Notes under the pieces: generated by a model
What the model was told of the DNA's origin: nothing
What the model saw: only the letters and a program-made list of their open reading frames with translations
The model's database searches: none
In this document: positions 1 to 4,374 of the stretch, in pieces
How positions within the stretch are numbered: position 1 is the first letter of the stretch
Layout of the letters: every line of letters starts with the position of its first letter
From: CAYFJO01 sp964343305
GTDB taxonomy: Bacteria; Planctomycetota; Planctomycetia; Pirellulales; Pirellulaceae
DNA length: 11,032 nucleotides
Reading direction: 5' to 3'
Assembly (NCBI GenBank): GCA_964343305.1
Contig: CAYFJO010000366.1
Location: forward strand, 1-11,032
Position numbers and translations under genes: made by a program

Positions 1-627
1 GGCTTCGTTGTAATCCTTCAACGCCATGTCGGGGCGATCGATCGACAGATAGATCGCCGCTCGGTTGATATAAGCCGCCTCGTCCTTGGCACCTCGTTCG
101 ATAGCCGTATTGAAATCCAGGATGGCCTTTTCATAATTGCCCAACGCGGCGTGAAACAATCCGCGACTTGAATACGCATGCGGCTCTTTGTATCCCTGGT
201 CAATCGCACGATCGTAATCGGCCAACGCCTTCGCCGTATCACCCCGTGCCCACCAGGCAGAAGCGCGCAAAGTCAACAGCCGGCCCTGCGTGGGATTGTT
301 TTCAATCAGGCGGTTGTAGGTCTCGACCGATTCGGTGAGCAACAAAGCATCGTCCTTGCCAACGATCCCACGATTGCCGTTCATCGTCAAAATGACGTAA
401 TAGTCTTTTCGCGCCTCGACAACTTTCAATAGATCGCCTTGCTCGATCACGTCGATCACATCGTCGCCCTTGCGCAACTGCATCTTCGTGCGCGCGACGA
501 CCGAATCCGGTGGCTCCTGCGCATAGACGCCGCCACTTGAGGAATAGAACACCGTGGTAGTGAAGACGCACAGCACTAAACAAACTAGTGAACGAGTCGT
601 TTGTAAACTGGCAGGAAATACAAGCAT
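1..627 (-). CDS. Exported SH3-like/TPR repeat protein, C-terminus beyond window edge
   Basis: The frame stays open from the ATG at 627 to the first base of the window, giving 209 residues with no stop, so the C-terminus is missing. Residues 1-38 look like a signal peptide: a hydrophobic stretch around SLVCLVLCVFTTTVFY and a likely cut after VYAQ. Residues about 50-98 (from QLRKGDDVID to GKDDALLL) resemble a small bacterial SH3-like domain. Tetratricopeptide repeats follow at about 117-150, 150-181 and 183-209, with the usual pattern such as AALGNYEKAILDFNTAIERG. TPR arrays mediate protein-protein contacts, and the signal peptide puts this one outside the cytoplasm, in the periplasm or envelope. 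The partner is unknown. An in-frame ATG at 657 would add ten residues; it sits just behind a G-rich hairpin, so I prefer 627, which has an AAAGGG element about 9 bases upstream. It is divergent from the YTV operon. Confidence 0.85.
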   Translation of the reverse strand, partial: MLVFPASLQTTRSLVCLVLCVFTTTVFYSSSGGVYAQEPPDSVVARTKMQLRKGDDVIDVIEQGDLLKVVEARKDYYVILTMNGNRGIVGKDDALLLTESVETYNRLIENNPTQGRLLTLRASAWWARGDTAKALADYDRAIDQGYKEPHAYSSRGLFHAALGNYEKAILDFNTAIERGAKDEAAYINRAAIYLSIDRPDMALKDYNEA

Positions 628-659
628 GGCCGAAAACCCTTTTACCAGCGGTAACATAC

Positions 660-692
660 ACCCCCCGAATTGACAACTGTCGGGGGGTTTTT
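660..692 (+). terminator. Terminator-like hairpin in the divergent intergenic region
   Basis: A perfect 9-bp stem, ACCCCCCGA (660-668) with TCGGGGGGT (680-688), has an 11-base loop and is followed by a T-run (688-692) on the plus strand. This is the layout of a Rho-independent terminator. No plus-strand gene precedes it in the window, so it may block antisense transcription of the TPR gene or insulate the promoter at 717-744. On the minus strand the same bases form a 5'-leader hairpin directly before the TPR gene, and the G-run could be part of an occluded ribosome site. Confidence 0.55.
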
Positions 693-716
693 ATTCATTT
701 TATTCAAACAACTTAA

Positions 717-744
717 TTGACTAAAGCTGTTTTTCTTTTAAAAT
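717..744 (+). promoter_or_regulatory. Predicted sigma70-type promoter of the YTV operon
   Basis: TTGACT at 717-722 matches the -35 consensus at 5 of 6 positions. After a 16-base spacer, TAAAAT at 739-744 matches the -10 consensus at 5 of 6. The region is AT-rich compared with its surroundings. The predicted transcription start near 751 would give a leader of about 145 bases before the ATG at 896. Planctomycete promoters are less well studied than those of E. coli, so this is a consensus match and not a demonstrated start. Confidence 0.5.
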
Positions 745-754
745 CCGTGCTGTC

Positions 755-826
755 TTGGTGATTCCACCTAGAGTCTCGAATTCACTCAAAGTCGCGATTC
801 ACCTTACAGTTGCGAATTATCTTAAA
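755..826 (+). repeat. Degenerate 18-bp tandem repeats in the YTV operon leader
   Basis: Three contiguous 18-base units at 773-790, 791-808 and 809-826 follow a consensus near GTCGCGAATTCACTTAAA. Pairs of units agree at 11 to 13 of 18 positions with no gap between units. A weaker fourth unit lies at 755-772, about 11 of 18 to the consensus. The array is just downstream of the predicted promoter, so it would lie in the 5' leader. It could be a set of protein-binding sites or a remnant of a dispersed repeat. In the plus frame the units would encode hexapeptides such as VSNSLK and VANYLK, but there is no good start codon or ribosome site for them. Confidence 0.5.
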
Positions 827-895
827 GCCACAGGTCAACTCAGTTTTGTTTGCAAAGCTAAATCACCCATCTCTTTCAGTTTGAGGATTAGCGTG

Positions 896-2167
896 ATGAG
901 GAAAGTTATTCTAACCGCAGTTTGTCTGGCTGCCACCTTTATTTTTGTGTCCCAAGCGGATGCGGGCCGACTTCGATTGTTCCGCTTCGGGGGTTGTGCG
1001 GATCCCTGCGTCAGCTCGCGTTGCGGTGACTGCCGACAGTGCGACCCATTGGATCCAGGTCCAATGCAGGCGATGAAGATCGTCTTGATTCCTAAATACG
1101 TCACGGAGAATCGCGCGGTCTGCGTCACCGAGTACCATAAAGAAACTCGTCAACGCAGCTACACGGTCTATAAGACAATTCCTGTGGAAGAGGAAAGAAT
1201 CGCAACTTCCATCGAGTGGGTGCCTAAGAAAGAAACCAAAACGATCGAGTATTCGGTCATGGTCCCGTCAAGAACTAATTTGACGCGCGAATTTGTAAAG
1301 ACGGTGCCGGTTTGGTCCGAAGAGCGAGTGGCTTACGATGTGAAGATTCCAGTGCTGAAAACGATAGATGAGAAATACACGGTTAAGGTGCCAGTACTGA
1401 GAGATGTGGATTTCACCTATACCGTTCAAGTCCCCTATCCTATAACTCAGCAAGTGCACCGTACGGTCACCAATGTGATTCCCGTGACCAAGGTCCGAAC
1501 CATTGAAACCTGCGTGCCCGAAACTCGGCACAAGACGGTAAAGAAGGACTATGGTCGGTGGGAAAACCAGGTTGCCGAAGTGCCGTATACGAACGGCAAG
1601 ACACGCCTTGTGACCAAGCGCGTATGGGTTGCTAATATTGTCGAGGAACAAATTCCGGTTCTCGTCAAATCTCATAAGAAGCAGCAGATCAAATACACCG
1701 CGTATGAGCAACGTACGGAAAAGATCCCCTACGACTGCACCTACATCTGCTACAAGCCCGAAGAGCGAACCGCGACTCGAAAGAAAGTCGTATACCAAAC
1801 GCAGGTCCGCACGCGACCGCGCCAAGTTGTCGAGTATGTCTCCGAGCCTCGGTTCCGTATCAAAAAAGTGCTTCAATTCCGGGAAGAGATGAAGCCCACG
1901 ACATTTCCCGTCGTGAAGTATGAAAAGGAAATCCGAACGAAAGAAGTTACGTACTCCGTAAAAGTGCCGCAGCCCAGGACCCGGATTTACACCGTCACGC
2001 GCTACGATCGAGTGCCCGAAGAGAAGATCGAGAACTACACCGTCCGCGTTCCTGTGCAAATCGTGAAGGATGTGAAAGTACAAGTCTGCAAGATGGTGCC
2101 GAGAGTTGTCACGGTTAACATTAACCCCTGCGGTGGTTGTTCGCGTGGATGCGGCGGACACTACTAA
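896..2167 (+). CDS. Secreted YTV-repeat protein with cysteine-rich ends
   Basis: This is a 423-residue protein. A signal peptide spans residues 1-23 (MRKVILTAVCLAATFIFVSQ, then ADA before the likely cut). The mature protein starts with a cysteine cluster (C34, C38, C43, C46, C49) and ends with another (C412, C415, C419 within CGGCSRGCGG). Between them is a long run of beta-strand-like repeats rich in Lys, Arg, Glu, Val and Thr. They carry the motif Y-[TS]-V followed by V-P: YTV at 89, 161, 175, 365 and 381, YSV at 119 and 353, and YDV at 148. This matches the YTV repeat family first defined in Rhodopirellula baltica. Planctomycete walls are known to be rich in protein and cystine, so a structural wall or envelope role with disulphide cross-links is plausible but is my inference. 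The start is set by GAGG at 883-886, nine bases before the ATG, and by the signal peptide. The frame is open back to a TTG at 755, but that region is leader. It is co-transcribed with the gene at 2183, fifteen bases downstream. Confidence 0.88.
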   Translation: MRKVILTAVCLAATFIFVSQADAGRLRLFRFGGCADPCVSSRCGDCRQCDPLDPGPMQAMKIVLIPKYVTENRAVCVTEYHKETRQRSYTVYKTIPVEEERIATSIEWVPKKETKTIEYSVMVPSRTNLTREFVKTVPVWSEERVAYDVKIPVLKTIDEKYTVKVPVLRDVDFTYTVQVPYPITQQVHRTVTNVIPVTKVRTIETCVPETRHKTVKKDYGRWENQVAEVPYTNGKTRLVTKRVWVANIVEEQIPVLVKSHKKQQIKYTAYEQRTEKIPYDCTYICYKPEERTATRKKVVYQTQVRTRPRQVVEYVSEPRFRIKKVLQFREEMKPTTFPVVKYEKEIRTKEVTYSVKVPQPRTRIYTVTRYDRVPEEKIENYTVRVPVQIVKDVKVQVCKMVPRVVTVNINPCGGCSRGCGGHY

Positions 2168-2182
2168 TTTGTGAGGAGTTTC

Positions 2183-2821
2183 ATGTCGATGAAGAATCGT
2201 CATTGCAGTTTGTTTCTGGTCGCCATTGTGGCTTTCGCGATGAACGCCAATGCGCAAGATGAAATTGGCAAGGCTGTGCCCATTGCTACGGCGGACAAGA
2301 TCCCGTCGCCTGACGGCGATCAAACGGATCTGCCGGAAGGCACTCTGCGGCCGCTTACGGTGACTTTGGACTTGTTGAGTGGCACTAAGCTGGAAGGCAC
2401 GTTGCTGAACATGTCCGAGATTAAGATGAAGACATCGTTTGGCGAAGCAGTCATGCCGCTGAACGAAGTCGCTGGCATTCGTCTCGCGGAAGCGGGCAAT
2501 GGAACGACAACCATCATCCTTCACAACGGCGACTCGGTGACGGGCGGCACGGAATTGCAGCAAGTCGATATTATCACCGAATGGGGTCGCGCCGAAGTCA
2601 ACGGTTCTACCATTCTGTCGATCCTGTTTACTCAGGGTGTGAAGTGGGAATCCGATCCCGGTTTCACGGGTGCTCGATGGAAGCTGGTCGAAGATACCAG
2701 TGCCAAGATTTCCACCGCGACAAGTGCGAAGACGACGACGAGCAAGACATCGTCGTCGTCCACGTACCGGCCAAGTTCTTCGTCATCAACGACGAACCGC
2801 CGCACAGTGTTCGGCCGATAG
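2183..2821 (+). CDS. Small secreted protein with duplicated beta-motif and Ser/Thr tail
   Basis: This is a 212-residue protein with no assigned function. Residues 1-24 form a signal peptide (hydrophobic core SLFLVAIVAFAM, likely cut after NANAQ or NANA). Two copies of a beta-rich motif follow, at about 58-101 and 109-149. The pattern is: strand, Gly turn (LSGTKLEGTLL and LHNGDSVTGG), strand, small loop with an aromatic and Gly (SFGEAVMPL and EWGRAEVNG), then an Ile-rich strand. Similar motifs occur in many exported planctomycete proteins and I cannot name a domain for them. Residues 173-207 are low-complexity Ser/Thr/Lys, possibly a flexible or surface-attached tail. AGGAG at 2174-2178 serves as ribosome site. 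The ATG at 2183 is 4 bases away and the in-frame ATG at 2189 is 10 bases away, so the start is uncertain by two residues; GTG at 2171 overlaps the ribosome site and is unlikely. It lies in the YTV operon, before a strong terminator. Confidence 0.8.
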   Translation: MSMKNRHCSLFLVAIVAFAMNANAQDEIGKAVPIATADKIPSPDGDQTDLPEGTLRPLTVTLDLLSGTKLEGTLLNMSEIKMKTSFGEAVMPLNEVAGIRLAEAGNGTTTIILHNGDSVTGGTELQQVDIITEWGRAEVNGSTILSILFTQGVKWESDPGFTGARWKLVEDTSAKISTATSAKTTTSKTSSSSTYRPSSSSSTTNRRTVFGR

Positions 2822-2845
2822 TGAACAGTTAAAGATATGATTCTG

Positions 2846-2877
2846 AGCCTGATGAGCGATTGCTCGTCGGGCTTTTT
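2846..2877 (+). terminator. Rho-independent terminator of the YTV operon
   Basis: A 12-bp stem pairs AGCCTGATGAGC (2846-2857) with GCTCGTCGGGCT (2862-2873), with three G-T wobbles in the pairing and the 4-base loop GATT. A T-run continues to 2877, and more T-rich sequence follows to about 2885. It begins 24 bases after the stop codon at 2819-2821, as expected for the end of the two-gene operon. Confidence 0.88.
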
Positions 2878-2885
2878 GTTTTCTT

Positions 2886-2901
2886 GATGTGACAGTTTGG
2901 T
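2886..2901 (+). repeat. 16-base string shared with 10685-10700 (copy 1)
   Basis: The bases GATGTGACAGTTTGGT occur here, between the YTV operon terminator and the end of the minus-strand operon, and again exactly at 10685-10700. The flanks do not match. The role is unknown, and chance cannot be excluded for a string this short. Confidence 0.4.
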
Positions 2902-2935
2902 AACAGGAGCGAGCCGTGTGTCGGGACGGGATCGA

Positions 2936-2956
2936 TCCGGTTTCGGAGAAACCGGA
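2936..2956. terminator. Hairpin immediately after the minus-strand operon
   Basis: A perfect 9-bp stem pairs TCCGGTTTC (2936-2944) with GAAACCGGA (2948-2956), with the triloop GGA. It directly abuts the stop codon (2957-2959) of the TIM-barrel gene on the minus strand. It could act as a 3'-end or transcript-stabilising structure for the four-gene operon. Neither side has a T-run, so it is not a classical intrinsic terminator. Confidence 0.45.
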
Positions 2957-3886
2957 CTACAATCCAGAAAGATAAGCTCGACTACGATTGATTTCGCCGG
3001 TCACGGCTTTGGTCGTATCAAGAATAGGAATGCCGCGCGGCACGGGGTGCATGAAGATCTCTGTCCAGCCTTTGTATTTGACGTCGCGGAGTGCGTCGAC
3101 GAGCGGTGCAAAGTCTAAATCTCCACGCCCTGGCATTTGTAACAGTTCCTGCTCCTTGGGCAGTTTTTTGTGGCAGCCCATTCCGTGTTGCCAGGCGTAG
3201 AACATCGCGATGCGGTTGCCCAGCGCACGTATGAGATCGCTCAGCAGTTTCTCGTCTTGCGGCAGATGATAGGGCGCAAAAGCGATCGCCATATTTGCGG
3301 GGCCAAGCTCAGCCAGCCACTTCAGTGAATCGGGTGACTCGATGAGATTGTTACCGTGGTTTTCAATCGCAATCGTCACACCCGTTTTCTCAGCAACAGC
3401 GAGATGCGGTTTCATCTGTTCGACGAACTTTGCCACAGCCGCTTTTAATTCCGCGCCTTTCAGTCCGCGCGGGCCCCGGCCACCCGCCACGATTGTCTTG
3501 CAGCCAAGACGCTGGGCAAGCTTCATTTCATCTTGAAGACCGAACGGCCCCAGTTTGTATTGTGTGATGCAGCCCAGCGAAGTGCCGTGTTTCTCGAGCA
3601 GCGTGGCAAACGTTTCTTCACCAAGTTCACCGAGTTGCTCGCGTTGGTTGCCGTGAACTTTCGGCCAGATATCGATCGCGCCGGCACCAGTTTTGGCAGC
3701 TTGGGGCACGATTTCACGAACATCGGTATAACCATACATGCACGAGGCCAAAATGTACTGAAAGGAGAACTGCTTCTTGGACTCGGCAGTTGAAGTGCCG
3801 TGATTCAGCAAGAGACTAGCAGCACTTGCAGCGGTCACTGCATTGAACTGCCGGCGTGTTGTTTGATCGTTCGTTGTCATACTCAT
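2957..3886 (-). CDS. Tat-exported xylose-isomerase-like TIM-barrel protein (sugar isomerase/epimerase family)
   Basis: This is a 309-residue protein. The N-terminus carries a twin-arginine signal (TTRRQF at 9-14, then AVTAASAASLLL), so a folded protein is probably exported. From about residue 40 it resembles the xylose-isomerase-like TIM barrels (the AP-endonuclease-2 superfamily used by many sugar isomerases and epimerases). Visible landmarks are AIDIWP (70-75), a Gly-rich TIVAGGRGPRG (131-141), AIENHGNN with E175, APYH with H207, WQHG with H234, PGRGDLDF (252-259) and TEIFMHP with E276. E175, H207, H234 and E276 are the likely divalent-metal ligands. The Asp commonly found three residues before the H207 equivalent appears to be Ala (A204). 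Substrate and reaction are unknown. It is the last gene of the four-gene operon. The start at 3886 overlaps the preceding stop as ATGA; an in-frame ATG at 3880 is possible. Upstream extension to 4012 would run through the preceding gene and is rejected. Confidence 0.85.
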   Translation of the reverse strand: MSMTTNDQTTRRQFNAVTAASAASLLLNHGTSTAESKKQFSFQYILASCMYGYTDVREIVPQAAKTGAGAIDIWPKVHGNQREQLGELGEETFATLLEKHGTSLGCITQYKLGPFGLQDEMKLAQRLGCKTIVAGGRGPRGLKGAELKAAVAKFVEQMKPHLAVAEKTGVTIAIENHGNNLIESPDSLKWLAELGPANMAIAFAPYHLPQDEKLLSDLIRALGNRIAMFYAWQHGMGCHKKLPKEQELLQMPGRGDLDFAPLVDALRDVKYKGWTEIFMHPVPRGIPILDTTKAVTGEINRSRAYLSGL

Positions 3887-4374
3887 TGCTTTCTTCTTCG
3901 GACACTCAAAAAGAACTGGACGCCAAACCAAAGCAGGGCCTCGGCCAACATCAACAGCACGACCGTCGAAAGGACGATAAACAGGAGACTCCAAAACACT
4001 ACAGCGCTCCATCCCAGAATCGTGAATTCGGAGGTCGGCAATTGATGAATGACGTGGCGGATTTCGGAAAAGTAGACGGCAAACGGGATGACGATCAGGA
4101 AGATGCTCGCCAGATCAAATTGAACCGAGGAGTCTCTGCGCAAGCACCATTTGTAGGATGACAACGTCAAGGTGATCATGATGGTCGCCGTTCCCAGTGA
4201 CACCCAAAGATATGCGAATTCCAGGGGCACGTTTGCCGACTCCAGGATGGCCACGCAAAACGCAAAGTAGACCAGGCCCACGAAGATCGCGACGGCCCGG
4301 CTATTCGTGTTCGGGCCAGGACGTTCTGTCACTTCGTTGTTGACATCTTCATCCTTGGCAGGTTGAATCGTCAT
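3883..4374 (-). CDS. Small four-helix membrane protein of unknown function
   Basis: This is a 163-residue protein that I do not recognise. A hydrophilic, acidic N-terminus (residues 1-25) is followed by four apparent transmembrane segments at about 26-44, 51-74, 86-104 and 116-152; the last is long and may be one helix or two. A positively charged loop (YKWCLRR, 74-80) and a basic C-terminus (RRRKQ) suggest that these parts face the cytoplasm. Three features favour the start at 4374: GGAG five bases upstream, an ATGA overlap with the propeller stop codon, and a matching ATGA overlap with the next gene. An in-frame ATG at 4386 would add four residues. Its place between an exported propeller and a Tat-exported barrel suggests it could anchor or assist them at the inner membrane, but this is inferred from context only. 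Confidence 0.8.
   Translation of the reverse strand: MTIQPAKDEDVNNEVTERPGPNTNSRAVAIFVGLVYFAFCVAILESANVPLEFAYLWVSLGTATIMITLTLSSYKWCLRRDSSVQFDLASIFLIVIPFAVYFSEIRHVIHQLPTSEFTILGWSAVVFWSLLFIVLSTVVLLMLAEALLWFGVQFFLSVRRRKQ

Noticed and set aside
302..676. A 124-codon minus-strand open frame
   Set aside because: It is out of frame with the SH3-like/TPR gene, which has a clear signal peptide and repeats in the neighbouring frame.
755..895. TTG at 755 as the start of the YTV protein, adding 47 residues
   Set aside because: It starts about four bases after the predicted transcription start, has no ribosome site, and would bury a normal signal peptide that begins at the ATG at 896 behind GAGG.
1268..2563. 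A 431-codon open frame on the minus strand
   Set aside because: It lies opposite the YTV gene and its partner, runs across their junction, has a His/Arg/Asp-rich composition with no recognisable motif, and no ribosome site. It is a shadow of the real plus-strand genes.
3887..4012. Extension of the TIM-barrel protein upstream to 4012
   Set aside because: It would overlap the membrane-protein gene by over 120 bases and place a Tat signal in the middle of the protein; the ATGA overlap at 3886 fits better.
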